Shown piece by piece: positions 1 through 7,708 of a DNA stretch of 49,455 bases. How positions within the stretch are numbered: the stretch's first letter is position 1; the number at the start of each line of letters is the position of its first letter. Location: positions 1-49,455 of the forward strand of contig DATHGB010000030.1 in the NCBI GenBank assembly GCA_035317825.1, in the 5' to 3' direction. Below the pieces are notes generated by a model that made no database searches, was not told where the DNA came from, and was given only the letters and a program-made list of their open reading frames with translations. A program made the position numbers and the translations under genes. Source of the DNA: Candidatus Saccharimonadales bacterium. GTDB lineage: Bacteria; Patescibacteriota; Saccharimonadia; Saccharimonadales; Saccharimonadaceae.

Positions 1-25
1 TGAAGTTATTATCAATAATAATGAC

Positions 26-145
26 TCATTCGTCATACATGGTCTCATCAACAAACAGCCGTAGATCTTCTAGCTTTTGGTAAGCATCAAGCAGGCTTGG
101 GTAAATAGTGTTCCAATTTCGAGACACTAGGTCAGCCAAGATTAT
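26..145 (-). pseudogene. C-terminal gene relic A1
   Basis: A minus-strand frame ending in TGA at 26-28 encodes a tail of about 40 residues with the pattern L-A-D-L, then N-W-N-T-I-Y, S-L-L and Q-K-L-E-D-L. It has no start codon or ribosome site and its upstream side runs into the hairpin at 157-183. Three other intergenic stretches (820-996, 2184-2339, 3366-3509) align with it without gaps around the W and the K-L pair. I read it as the surviving 3' end of a lost gene. The parent family is not recognised. Confidence 0.45.
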
Positions 146-156
146 TAACAGATGTG

Positions 157-189
157 CAGATGCCTCATTTTTTGAGGCATCTGTCTTTG
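157..189 (+). terminator. hairpin, terminator-like
   Basis: An 11-bp perfect stem (CAGATGCCTCA with TGAGGCATCTG) around a five-T loop, followed by a modest T-rich tract. It lies between relic A1 and the DUF2000 gene. No plus-strand gene upstream is visible in the window that would need it. Confidence 0.5.
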
Positions 190-373
190 TCTGGCACCCT
201 TTTCTCAAATCAGATGAATATGTAAAGGTTTCAAGCTCACGAAATAGTTGTATACTGAAAGAAATGACTAAGATAGTGCTTCGCCGAATACAACTTCTCC
301 TCGCCCCGTAGGGCGTATATTTCTCACACACTATTTTATTTCGCATAACCCTAAAGCCTAAAAGGACTAAGAC

Positions 374-805
374 ATGGACTACATTCCGACTACACACAAA
401 TTCGTTGCCGTATTGAACAAGAAAATCCCCACTGGTAACTTGATGAACGCACTGGGGCATATTACGGCAGGTTTTGCCGCTTCGTATCCTGAACCAAAAG
501 AAATGCGCTTTGACAACTACGAAGATGCTAACGGCAATACTCATCCAAATATTTCTGACAATCCCTTTATCGTTCTGCAAGCCGACAATTCGAATAAAAT
601 TCGTACCTTCCGCCAAGCGCTTACTGACGAAGGTATTCGTTTTGTTGATTTTACGAGCACTATGACTGTCGGTACCTACGCCGAGCAACAAGAAAAGACC
701 AAAACAACACCCGAGGCTGAACTTGAATATTGGGGCATTGTTACTTTTGGTGAGATAGAAAAGATTAATGCTCTGACCAAAAAATTCTCGCTCTGGCGAA
801 GTTAG
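374..805 (+). CDS. DUF2000 family protein
   Basis: 143 residues. The N-terminal K-F-V-A-V-L-N-K-K-I followed by L-M-N-A-L-G-H and A-G-F-A is characteristic of DUF2000 proteins, which have a peptidyl-tRNA-hydrolase-2-like fold. The later F-I-V-L-Q-A-D strand and the F-T-S-T-M stretch also fit. The cellular role of the family is not established. The gene stands alone, with relics of other genes on both sides. The ATG follows an A/G-rich stretch (aaaaggactaagac) that can act as a weak ribosome site. A 265-residue open frame on the opposite strand overlaps it completely and is not credited. Confidence 0.8.
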   Translation: MDYIPTTHKFVAVLNKKIPTGNLMNALGHITAGFAASYPEPKEMRFDNYEDANGNTHPNISDNPFIVLQADNSNKIRTFRQALTDEGIRFVDFTSTMTVGTYAEQQEKTKTTPEAELEYWGIVTFGEIEKINALTKKFSLWRS

Positions 806-819
806 TAGAAAGTTATTAA

Positions 820-996
820 TCATAGCGAAGGCTCGATAATAATGACATCGCCTTGGTTGTAGACAAATCCAAATTTCTTTAACTTCTGTCCGACAAGAAG
901 AAAGTCTACGACCAAGGGGTGCCAGCTGACAGACCCACCGCCAGCCAAGTAATCATTTCTAACAAAATACGTCCATTTCGGGCGTATTTTTTTATT
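820..996 (-). pseudogene. C-terminal gene relic B1
   Basis: A minus-strand frame opens just after a stop near 997 and ends with TGA at 820-822. It carries S-V-S-W-H-P-L-V, then D-F-L-L-V and Q-K-L-K-K-F-G-F-V-Y. No start codon is present. It matches relic B2 (2184-2339) over about 93 nt without gaps, and the patterns of A1 and A2 more loosely. The hairpin at 964-990 lies inside its 5' part. It is probably the remaining 3' end of a gene from the same family as the other three relics. Confidence 0.5.
964..993 (+). terminator. rho-independent terminator
   Basis: An 11-bp stem with one G-U pair (AAAATACGTCC with GGGCGTATTTT), a five-base loop and a seven-T tract. It could end transcripts from the DUF2000 gene. 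Confidence 0.65.
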
Positions 997-1012
997 TCAT
1001 CGCTCTTTATAC

Positions 1013-2017
1013 CTAAGAAGCATAACTATCTAGTACCCACTTAAGTATGTCTTCCGTTTGGTCAGCTCCAGGAATGCGCTGGGCTAGCTCATCGAAAGCC
1101 TCGACATATGATGCCGTCTGAGCCTTTGACAGTCCATCATTACTTTGACCATGAAGATTGCCATTTACATATACAATTTGTTCATTGTCATCATCCGGCA
1201 TGTCTAAAATTGAGTAAGGGTAATTCATTAACGGATATGGCCCAGCCTCGTATGGCACTACCTGGATAGTAATATGAAGGTTGAGCTGACCGTTTTTTGC
1301 GCCAGTTGTATCGTTAGAGCTGCCAGTTGAATGCAAGCTACGCAACCCGTTTATCGCTAGTGCCATAACGCTATATTTTGTCGGGTCAGAATCAGATAAT
1401 TTCTCACCACCAATTGCTCGGTGCAGAACAGTTTCGTCAAGAATGACATGTAGCTTTGGGCCGTATTGACCCAAAAGGTACGCAGCACGATTCAGTCGGA
1501 AATCATCTAGATCTCTGGCTCGTTCAGAGTCTACACCCGGCTTGAGTACTCGCGCCAATGCGTGGGCATATTCAAGTGGCTGCATCACATCGGGTAGGAA
1601 GTCTGGTTCGTATATGCGTACCGCGGATGCTTCGGCTTCATGTTTCAAAAAAGAAGTTTCAGCTTTAGAAAATAAATCATCACCCTCTCTCTTGTGTAGG
1701 TCTTTAACAAAACGCGTTTTTTCAATTAGCTCCGAAAAGGTCTCGTCTTTTATACCGTACATCTGAAGCATATTACGAGCGTCAGCAACGCCTATGGGGG
1801 TTGGACCATTTTCGATACGATGTAGTTTCGACTTAGACCAGTCGAAATATTTCTGTACATCACCCTGTGTTAAACCAGCAGCAGTTCGAAATTCTAAAAA
1901 TTGGCGTCGAAGCTCCTCTTCGGCTAAGCCAGGATGCGGTGGTTGCGTATCGACCGGATGGGCAGGATTCGCAACTAATTTGTCAAAGGGACTATCGTGG
2001 ATAGTATTAGCAGACAT
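1013..2017 (-). CDS. XRE-family regulator with DUF5753 domain
   Basis: 334 residues. The N-terminal third holds a helix-turn-helix of the XRE type (A-A-G-L-T-Q-G-D-V-Q and S-K-S-K-L-H-R-I-E-N-G). The rest fits the DUF5753 ligand or effector domain: Y-E-P-D-F-L-P-D-V-M-Q-P-L-E-Y-A, then L-D-E-T-V-L-H-R-A-I-G-G and I-Q-V-V-P-Y-E-A-G-P-Y. This architecture is very common in Actinobacteria, where many copies control secondary metabolism or small adjacent DUF397 proteins. No DUF397 partner is next to it here. The ATG at 2017 is chosen over an in-frame TTG four codons upstream because GAGGAA lies just before it. A near-consensus promoter is at 2067-2095. Confidence 0.85.
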   Translation of the reverse strand: MSANTIHDSPFDKLVANPAHPVDTQPPHPGLAEEELRRQFLEFRTAAGLTQGDVQKYFDWSKSKLHRIENGPTPIGVADARNMLQMYGIKDETFSELIEKTRFVKDLHKREGDDLFSKAETSFLKHEAEASAVRIYEPDFLPDVMQPLEYAHALARVLKPGVDSERARDLDDFRLNRAAYLLGQYGPKLHVILDETVLHRAIGGEKLSDSDPTKYSVMALAINGLRSLHSTGSSNDTTGAKNGQLNLHITIQVVPYEAGPYPLMNYPYSILDMPDDDNEQIVYVNGNLHGQSNDGLSKAQTASYVEAFDELAQRIPGADQTEDILKWVLDSYAS

Positions 2018-2066
2018 TATATTCCTCAATAAGTACTCAATAGTATAACCTTAATAACTTATTGCG

Positions 2067-2095
2067 ATCATAACCTAGATATAAATAAGTGTCAA
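2067..2095 (-). promoter_or_regulatory. sigma70-type promoter of the XRE gene
   Basis: Reading the minus strand: TTGACA, 17 bp, TATGAT. This is the most consensus-like promoter in the window. It predicts a leader of about 43 nt ending in the GAGGAA ribosome site at the XRE gene. Confidence 0.75.
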
Positions 2096-2183
2096 ATTAG
2101 TAAACTACTTTAGACAAGGTACTTTCTCCACCCCTATAGTAGCTCAATAAACAAGATACTACTTTCTGGATCTCTGCATACTT

Positions 2184-2339
2184 CTAGCTCCTACAGTCTC
2201 TAGCATATAAGATTCTACGATGATAAATAAAACCCAGTTTTTCTAGCTTCCTGGCAACAAGAATAAAGTCTTCGACCAAGGGGTGCCAGCTGAGAGACTT
2301 ACAGCCATCCAAGAAAAATGACACATGCGCAAGTATCTG
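2184..2339 (-). pseudogene. C-terminal gene relic B2
   Basis: A minus-strand frame bounded by TGA near 2342 and TAG at 2184-2186, without a start codon. It carries S-L-S-W-H-P-L-V-E-D-F and A-R-K-L-E-K-L-G-F-I-Y, close to relic B1. The closest nucleotide match between the two is the block around positions 2266-2298 (890-925 in B1). The hairpin at 2311-2350 overlaps its 5' edge, as in the other relics. The rest of the 2018-2451 gap holds only the XRE promoter and the start signals of the next gene. Confidence 0.5.
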
Positions 2340-2350
2340 TCATTTTTCTT
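2311..2350 (+). terminator. long hairpin, possibly bidirectional terminator
   Basis: A 13-bp perfect stem, AAGAAAAATGACA with TGTCATTTTTCTT, and a 14-base loop. A/T tracts inside the stem would give a U-rich 3' side in either direction. Confidence 0.5.
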
Positions 2351-2451
2351 GTTCGTGAGTTGTGCGGGCTCGAATCCCTTGTGACAATGGCATCTTACCG
2401 CCTAGTTTAATAACTCCATCTCTTCTACCAGAAGCTGGTATAATATTTCTT

Positions 2452-2691
2452 ATGGAAGAGGCTCGTAATCCGCATAAAATTATCCAGATCGCTACGGTAG
2501 GTTATGGCATGTCCAATTCTGATTATGTCGGCGCAGTGGAGCAGCTAATCGTTCTAACTAGCGAAGGCGAGCTTTTCATTAGGGACTTAAGCACGAAAGG
2601 CTCGAAGTGGAAGCCTCTCGAAGGCCCAGTCCTAGGAACCAACATCGGTGAACACGCACACGCAGATCAACAACCCCTGAGCTATGGTTAA
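2452..2691 (+). CDS. small unknown protein, first gene of a pair with DUF5677
   Basis: 79 residues and no family I recognise. A hydrophobic strand pattern (K-I-I-Q-I-A-T-V-G-Y-G and L-I-V-L-T-S-E-G-E-L-F-I-R-D-L) resembles one blade of a beta-propeller, but one blade alone would not fold as such. The ATG at 2452 is preferred because an extended -10 box (TGGTATAAT) ends 7 nt before it, giving a leaderless transcript. The stop is 2 bp before the ATG of the next gene, so the two are probably cotranscribed and translationally coupled. Confidence 0.6.
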   Translation: MEEARNPHKIIQIATVGYGMSNSDYVGAVEQLIVLTSEGELFIRDLSTKGSKWKPLEGPVLGTNIGEHAHADQQPLSYG

Positions 2692-2693
2692 TA

Positions 2694-3359
2694 ATGGCAT
2701 CAAATGAGCCTACACTTGACCAACAGTATCTTGCAGGCCGCATTCTAGAGGCAGAGATTGAAGGCATTTTAGAAGTTTTACTAAGCAACTACAAAAACGG
2801 AACGAATTACCAAAAGGCATTGGCAGCTATTTCCGTAGCCCAATGTGATCTATTTTCCGGGTTTCTAGAATTGCTTCCTAATAACTTCATCTTTAGTCGA
2901 GCCATAATTCTTAGATCGATACTCGAAAACTACGGGATGATGATTCACATAAGAGATAGTGACGATAGATCGAAAGCTTTTCTGAGCACTAACATTGAAT
3001 TCAGCTGGGAATTAAAGAATGCTTATGCCGATATCAATCCAAGAGTTGAAGACAAATTCTGGTCATCGTCATCTATTAAAGACCGAGTGAAGAAAGTTGG
3101 CACAGATTCACATTTTATTTATGACTTATTAAGTCAGTTTACGCATGGAAATAACGTCGCTAGTCTATTTACAGCTAACGAGCAGGCTGACAGTATCCAC
3201 TTTCTGATAATTAACGAGTACTTGAAAACTTTCGTTCAATTTTACTTTGTACTCGTGCATGATCTTGAAATCTCCGAAAAAATGAGAGACGGGCTTTACG
3301 CCGCAATGGAGAAGGCAAGTAAAATCGGTATCGGCCAACAAGCAGTCCAAAAGTCTTAA
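2694..3359 (+). CDS. DUF5677-like alpha-helical protein
   Basis: 221 residues, mostly helical. R-S-I-L-E-N-Y-G-M-M-I-H-I in the middle and Y-D-L-L-S-Q-F-T-H-G-N further on resemble the conserved R-x-x-x-E and S-x-x-x-H positions of DUF5677 and related AbiV/HEPN-like proteins. Many of those are found near defence genes, but their activity is mostly unknown. It starts 2 bp after the small gene upstream, with the same predicted promoter. It lies beside a Kiwa-like pair, which makes a defence role possible but unproven. Confidence 0.6.
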   Translation: MASNEPTLDQQYLAGRILEAEIEGILEVLLSNYKNGTNYQKALAAISVAQCDLFSGFLELLPNNFIFSRAIILRSILENYGMMIHIRDSDDRSKAFLSTNIEFSWELKNAYADINPRVEDKFWSSSSIKDRVKKVGTDSHFIYDLLSQFTHGNNVASLFTANEQADSIHFLIINEYLKTFVQFYFVLVHDLEISEKMRDGLYAAMEKASKIGIGQQAVQKS

Positions 3360-3365
3360 GCGAAA

Positions 3366-3509
3366 TTATTTACAATGTTCGAGCTTGCCTGACATTGAGC
3401 AACCTTGATCTAAATCTGCTAATTTCTCATGCATCACTAGCAGACTTTGATAAACAGTGTTCCAATTCTGGGCTACATGGTCAACTGGCGTTCTTATACG
3501 GACAGGTGG
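3366..3509 (-). pseudogene. C-terminal gene relic A2
   Basis: A minus-strand frame bounded by stops, with no start codon. It carries V-A-Q-N-W-N-T-V-Y-Q-S-L-L and E-K-L-A-D-L, matching relic A1 at W-N-T, S-L-L and K-L-x-D-L. Several differences between A1 and A2 are synonymous (for example CTA/TTA, AAG/AAA, TAC/TAT), which supports protein-coding ancestry. The remaining stretch to 3625 shows nothing else I can name. Confidence 0.5.
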
Positions 3510-3625
3510 TTATATCCTGACCTACGCACACGCCGCCTTCAACGATTTTCGTCGAGTACAAGAATTCCTCTTGCGCCTTGAGATCTAAGAGATATTTGGT
3601 TTCAGTAAGAGTGACGATGAGCGAT

Positions 3626-4483
3626 TTAGCTTATTTTTGCCGAACCATACGATTCCATTCGCAGACCGGTGATCTCAGACGTATAGTACCGACTTAGGAG
3701 TGCTTTGACTACTTTCGTAACGTCCTTCTTGTCTTTAAGAACGATTTTATTATTTACTATTGTGATTCCGAGGTAATCAGCATACTTGCCAACTGCATTG
3801 ATGATTTTTTGATGTTGTGATGTGTTCTCAATGTCAACTGATTCATCTTGAAGAATTGTTGCAATGCGCCTAGAGTCAATTTGACCTATACTGTCAGGGC
3901 TCACTCCTTGGTTGTCAAATACCGCACAGTCAAGGAATTTTTGTTTTTCGGATTCCGTTGCACGACGGAAGAATTCTTCAACACCAGGGAATAATGATCG
4001 AATAGTTTTAAAGCTTCTAAAGTATAATATTCCCGCACCATCATAGAACGCATGTGGTTCTCCGCTGAACTCAACAGAATTTTCTTCGGTAAAGACTTGT
4101 GCTCTTTCGGAATCAAAAAACTTCAAAATTCGTTTATTCGCAATTCGGTAACTGTCTGTGATTTTCGTAAAGACAGCTTTGCCTGCGTCAACTCGATAAA
4201 TAACTTCTACTGAGCCGTAGTCCGATTCAACGGTATGATTTAAATCCCCAGACGACTCTTCGTTTCCTATATAAGGACTGATCATAGATTCTCTTTGCTC
4301 ATCCGATAGCGTAACGTAAAACCACTGGCCGCCTTCAAGCACCTTTTCTGGGTCAAATTTAGTCGACAAGTGAATATTCGGAAAGGAGTAAAACGTGAAA
4401 TCTCTTAGTTCACTTTCGCCTGAAGCGATCAAACGGTACTGGGGAAGGTTGCGACCTTCGGATTTCATCTTTGCAAAAATCAT
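3626..4483 (-). CDS. kwaB: KwaB-like DUF4868 protein (probable Kiwa defence system)
   Basis: 285 residues. The middle carries I-L-Y-F-R-S-F-K-T-I-R-S-L-F-P-G, and the C-terminus carries V-V-K-A-L-L-S-R-Y-Y-T-S-E-I-T-G, both matching what I know of DUF4868, the KwaB family of the Kiwa anti-phage system. KwaB works with the membrane protein KwaA to sense phage at the envelope and limit phage DNA replication or late transcription. Its start codon overlaps the stop of the membrane gene upstream (TAATG), so the two are coupled. Assignment rests on this pairing plus the motifs; distant DUF4868 relatives outside Kiwa are possible. Confidence 0.7.
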   Translation of the reverse strand: MIFAKMKSEGRNLPQYRLIASGESELRDFTFYSFPNIHLSTKFDPEKVLEGGQWFYVTLSDEQRESMISPYIGNEESSGDLNHTVESDYGSVEVIYRVDAGKAVFTKITDSYRIANKRILKFFDSERAQVFTEENSVEFSGEPHAFYDGAGILYFRSFKTIRSLFPGVEEFFRRATESEKQKFLDCAVFDNQGVSPDSIGQIDSRRIATILQDESVDIENTSQHQKIINAVGKYADYLGITIVNNKIVLKDKKDVTKVVKALLSRYYTSEITGLRMESYGSAKIS

Positions 4484-5031
4484 TAGCTCTCCAAGAATGT
4501 GTAATTGTTTATCCGCCTTAAGCCCACCAGTGATTGCTTACCCTTAAGTCTATCTCTTTTTGTAATTAAAGTATAGGTGTTCTCACGGTCGCTTTTTATC
4601 TCGTAAAACCTATACCCAAAGAAGAGCCAGATTGGGTTAAAATAAAAGATTCTTTCAAGACGCATCCAGAAGAGGAACATAATGATTAATATGACAGCTG
4701 CAATAGGTGCTACGACTGAGTTTAGACCTATCGCTATTACGAATAACCCGATATAAGTTGGAACGGCGACGCTTTCAATTGGCTTAATTTCAGTCACCCG
4801 TAGCGTATCTTCTGCCTTGAACGTTCTTCTCGTAAGGATTAAAGTCAGCAACGCGAATGAAAAAAAGACTAGCAAATAAGATACTTGTCGAACTATAAAT
4901 GTATCAAAAGGCATCAACCCGAATAAGTTCATTTCCTTAACTTGTGCGTCTAGGTTTGTGAGTACGAAGAAATATAGTACGCCAGAAAATGAGCTTATTG
5001 ATAGTAACATTTTGATGAATATTGCTGCCAT
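4483..5031 (-). CDS. kwaA: KwaA-like membrane protein (probable Kiwa defence system)
   Basis: 182 residues with about four membrane segments: residues 5-27, 47-64, 91-110 and 112-128. A short cytoplasmic tail rich in charged residues follows. This size, topology and position directly upstream of a DUF4868 gene are those of KwaA. The protein alone has little recognisable sequence. It is transcribed with kwaB, whose start overlaps its stop codon. The 72-residue gene 42 bp upstream may belong to the same transcript. Confidence 0.65.
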   Translation of the reverse strand: MAAIFIKMLLSISSFSGVLYFFVLTNLDAQVKEMNLFGLMPFDTFIVRQVSYLLVFFSFALLTLILTRRTFKAEDTLRVTEIKPIESVAVPTYIGLFVIAIGLNSVVAPIAAVILIIMFLFWMRLERIFYFNPIWLFFGYRFYEIKSDRENTYTLITKRDRLKGKQSLVGLRRINNYTFLES

Positions 5032-5073
5032 TAGCTTAATGATAGCATTTCTTCATTAAATAAAAGTGTTATT

Positions 5074-5292
5074 TTAGTCGTCAACGTTATGAAGCCTGGA
5101 TAATACAAACTCGCGACCACTATTATGCTGCTCGAGGATTTGCAGAACTTCGTCGAGCGCCTTTTCGTAACCTGCGTAGTATGACTTAAGGTTTTCAACA
5201 TTCTCGTCAACAGCTATTGATCGCAGTACGCGGTAGCTCTCTGGACGGCTCGTTGTAAAGGTCTTGTCTATAAGTAAGTGCATAGTCTTCAA
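5074..5292 (-). CDS. small hypothetical protein upstream of the Kiwa pair
   Basis: 72 residues, acidic and helical in the second half (Y-Y-A-G-Y-E-K-A-L-D-E-V-L-Q-I-L-E). No family recognised. The start is uncertain: TTG at 5292 lies 4 nt after GGGAGAAG, while the internal ATG at 5283 is about 13 nt from the same Shine-Dalgarno. The GGGAG makes it likely that this frame is translated. It reads toward kwaA with a 42-bp gap and may be a third cotranscribed gene. Confidence 0.5.
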   Translation of the reverse strand: MKTMHLLIDKTFTTSRPESYRVLRSIAVDENVENLKSYYAGYEKALDEVLQILEQHNSGREFVLSRLHNVDD

Positions 5293-5388
5293 TCTTCTCC
5301 CTATTATCTATGTAGTTAAATATTATATGATTACTGTCTATTTATCCAGAGTTGGACATAACTCCTGAAGCATGGCTGCTATTTCTAG

Positions 5389-5426
5389 AAATTAAAATAG
5401 AGCGATTTCTCGCTCTATTTTAATTT
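5389..5426. terminator. bidirectional terminator
   Basis: A 16-bp perfect stem (AAATTAAAATAGAGCG and its complement) around ATTTCT. A/T runs at both ends suit termination in either direction. It separates the YegP-like gene from the Kiwa operon, both on the minus strand. Confidence 0.75.
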
Positions 5427-5512
5427 GGGAGGTGTGATTTTTCTAGCGCAGATGGGGTCGCAATTGACCCGTAGCTCTCTATAAACCAGTCACTTTTCCA
5501 TTTACCTCTTAT

Positions 5513-5701
5513 TTATTCGTCGGTGTCATCGACCACTGAAGTGGTCTTACCGTTTGCCTGAACCCATGCAATGGAGTTTTTAGCTCCTTGCTTGGAATCG
5601 TATGACTCACTGCTCATTGCGACAGTTTTGTAGTTCTCGTCAGAGCGCAACACCCAATAGTAATTATGCTGGTTGTCTTTGCGGATGATATACGTTGCCA
5701 T
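5513..5701 (-). CDS. DUF1508 (YegP-like) protein
   Basis: 62 residues from the ATG at 5701. It has the YegP/DUF1508 pattern: an N-terminal strand with Y-Y-W-V-L-R-S-D, then A-M-S-S-E-S-Y-D-S-K and A-K-N-S-I-A-W-V. One repeat unit is present, as in single-domain members. Function of the family is uncertain. An upstream in-frame ATG three codons earlier is possible; I prefer 5701 because family members begin near M-A-x-Y-x-I and GAGGAA precedes it. Confidence 0.75.
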   Translation of the reverse strand: MATYIIRKDNQHNYYWVLRSDENYKTVAMSSESYDSKQGAKNSIAWVQANGKTTSVVDDTDE

Positions 5702-5901
5702 TTTCCTCATAGCCCCTTCTTGCTATTCTATAACCCTGTGTGACGTAAGCAATACGTCATCTCGACCTCGGTTTTTGTGTTATTCCTGTCTTTTAGCAGG
5801 TTCACATGACCGCTCCTATTTTACCATAAACAGGTTGTTTGTGCGAATCTATACCGACATTGGAAAGCTAAGATTTGCATATTTTTCAGAACATTGTATA
5901 G

Positions 5902-5930
5902 TTGACTTTTGAATATACGTGTGTTACTAT
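5902..5930 (+). promoter_or_regulatory. promoter of the HNH endonuclease gene
   Basis: TTGACT, 17 bp, TACTAT. The expected start of transcription is the A of the ATG at 5937, so the mRNA should be leaderless. Confidence 0.7.
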
Positions 5931-5936
5931 TTCGCT

Positions 5937-6515
5937 ATGATAGCGCCTCAACATAGTCAATCAAGTTTGATCCTACAGTACTATAAAATGCGACCGAACG
6001 AACCCGTGCCCCACTCGGAGGCGGTAGACTGGGCAATTGCTGAATGGCTGAGTCTTACTGGTAAAATATTTCGCGATCCTGACAGAGCTGTGCGAGACCT
6101 CTCTCAGAAAGGCATCTTGATTAAGGTAGAAAAGGGTGTTTACATGTACGACCCAGACCACGTCAGGCGTAATGACCTTTATGACTTCACTCCTCAGCAA
6201 AAAGCCGAGATACTATTGCGTGATAATTACCGCTGCGTGGTTTGTGGAAATGGCAAGGCTGAAGGTGTAGACCTACAGGTTGACCATGTCAAACCAAAAG
6301 AGAAGGGTGGACGAGCAACCATAGGGAATGGCCAAACATTGTGCGGACAACATAACTTTATCAAAAAGAATTATTCACAAACCGAGGCTGGCAAAAGGTT
6401 TTTCCTGAAGATGCGTGAACAAGCTGTCTCTCTCGATGATGCCAATATGATCGCTTTCTGTGACGATGTACTCGCTATGTACCAAAAGTACGGATACGAC
6501 ACCCGGATTAGCTAA
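5937..6515 (+). CDS. HNH restriction endonuclease
   Basis: 192 residues. The N-terminal half looks like a winged-helix DNA-binding region. The C-terminal half is an HNH nuclease: Y-R-C-V-V-C-G around residue 100, V-D-H-V-K-P, G-x-N-G-Q-T-L-C and H-N-F-I-K-K. The two Cys pairs probably hold zinc and the V-D-H histidine is the expected catalytic residue. It faces a C5 cytosine methyltransferase tail to tail with an 8-bp overlap, so it is most simply the type II endonuclease of that pair. The recognition site cannot be read. The ATG at 5937 coincides with the predicted transcript start; a GTG at 5919 lies upstream of it and would be untranscribed. Confidence 0.8.
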   Translation: MIAPQHSQSSLILQYYKMRPNEPVPHSEAVDWAIAEWLSLTGKIFRDPDRAVRDLSQKGILIKVEKGVYMYDPDHVRRNDLYDFTPQQKAEILLRDNYRCVVCGNGKAEGVDLQVDHVKPKEKGGRATIGNGQTLCGQHNFIKKNYSQTEAGKRFFLKMREQAVSLDDANMIAFCDDVLAMYQKYGYDTRIS

Positions 6516-7515
6516 GAACTTTTGCCATCTTCTTTGCGACCGCAGACACTACTGGTACGACTATTGAATTGCCGAATTGTCTGTACATCTGAGTTCTCGA
6601 TACGGGAATCTTATAGTCGGTAGGGAATCCCATTATTGCCTTACATTCACTTTCCGTAAATAAGCGCATTCCAGTTTCACCATCACTTACGAACGTGCCA
6701 GTTAGCCGTTGGATCTTATGGTATGACGCCACTAATGTCTTAACGTGCACTGCAGTACTGTGGTCTACTAGCATAGGCCTTCCGTCATCAAGTTTGCGCA
6801 TATAGCCATCTTGCAACTTTTTACTAATAGAGTACCCGACCGCATCACGCTCCAGGAACTGATTGATATATACGTCCTTCTTCATTCCTACTGGAAACTC
6901 AAAATCAAAATCATCCGCGACAAGTTCCTTCCTGAACCCGACGATATAAATGCGCTTACGTTGCTGTGGCACGCCAAACTCAGCTGAGTTCAGAACCTTA
7001 TAACCTACTGTGTAACCGATTTCATCGAGGGTTTTCTTGATGATTTCAAACGTCTGGCCTTTGTCGTGAGTTAATAGTCCAGGCACGTTTTCTAGCATAA
7101 ATGCCCGAGGCTGCTTATCTTTTATTATTCGGGCAACATCGTAAAATAAAGTACCCTGTGTCGCGTGTTCAAACCCCTGGCGTCTACCTATACTACTGAA
7201 TGGCTGGCATGGGAAGCCTGCTAATAGTACGTCAAAATCTGGTATATCAGACGTGTGTATTTTCGTGATGTCTCCGTGGGGTTTGTCGCCGAAATTTGCC
7301 TCGTATGTTTTCTGGGAAAAAGTATCCCATTCGGATGTAAATACACATTTGCCACCAGCTGATTCGAAACCAAGCCTAGTACCGCCAATACCCGCGAACA
7401 AATCGATGAAAGTGAATTTAGTCTTTCGTGAACTTTTTACTGGTTTTATCGTCATACTATCTAATACGCCATCCAGATTAATATCTTCTTGTTCTGTTAT
7501 TGTTGCAGTTTTCAT
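6508..7515 (-). CDS. C5 cytosine DNA methyltransferase
   Basis: 335 residues with the ordered motifs of the Dcm class: D-L-F-A-G-I-G-G (I, AdoMet binding), G-F-P-C-Q-P-F-S (IV, catalytic Cys), E-N-V (VI), Q-Q-R-K-R-I-Y (VIII) and F-G-N-S-I-V (X). The target-recognition stretch between VIII and IX is short, about 80 residues. It methylates cytosine in DNA, protecting the cell from its partner, most likely the HNH endonuclease whose 3' end it overlaps. A Vsr gene lies 1 kb away. Confidence 0.92.
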   Translation of the reverse strand: MKTATITEQEDINLDGVLDSMTIKPVKSSRKTKFTFIDLFAGIGGTRLGFESAGGKCVFTSEWDTFSQKTYEANFGDKPHGDITKIHTSDIPDFDVLLAGFPCQPFSSIGRRQGFEHATQGTLFYDVARIIKDKQPRAFMLENVPGLLTHDKGQTFEIIKKTLDEIGYTVGYKVLNSAEFGVPQQRKRIYIVGFRKELVADDFDFEFPVGMKKDVYINQFLERDAVGYSISKKLQDGYMRKLDDGRPMLVDHSTAVHVKTLVASYHKIQRLTGTFVSDGETGMRLFTESECKAIMGFPTDYKIPVSRTQMYRQFGNSIVVPVVSAVAKKMAKVLS

Positions 7516-7678
7516 CAGTTTATACCCCTTATACTTAAGTCAATAATATCATATTAACTGATAAATGTTACGGACGATTAGTAGTATTATTTACAATATT
7601 TATGATTACTGAATGTCAAAGATATCATAGTACCTCGGAAGACTAGAAAAAGCGGTTTCTGCAGCCATTTACCTACAA

Positions 7679-7708
7679 GATAACTACACTCCCCGAAATG
7701 TAGTTATC
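7679..7708 (+). other. hairpin in the gap between methyltransferase and 7822 gene
   Basis: A 10-bp perfect stem (GATAACTACA with TGTAGTTATC) and a ten-base loop, followed by TCGCTGCTTTTT. It is terminator-like on the plus strand but lies upstream of the 7822 gene, so it could be an attenuator or an insulating terminator. The rest of 7516-7821 is AT-rich without a recognisable gene. Confidence 0.45.

Noticed and set aside
108-311. 67-codon plus-strand frame with a W-H-P triplet similar to relics B1/B2
   Set aside because: It reads through a terminator-like hairpin, has no ribosome site and the similarity is limited to a few residues on the opposite strand.
26-823. 265-codon minus-strand frame
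   Set aside because: It covers the clear DUF2000 gene on the other strand. Only its last 40 codons resemble a real protein tail, so only those are kept, as relic A1.
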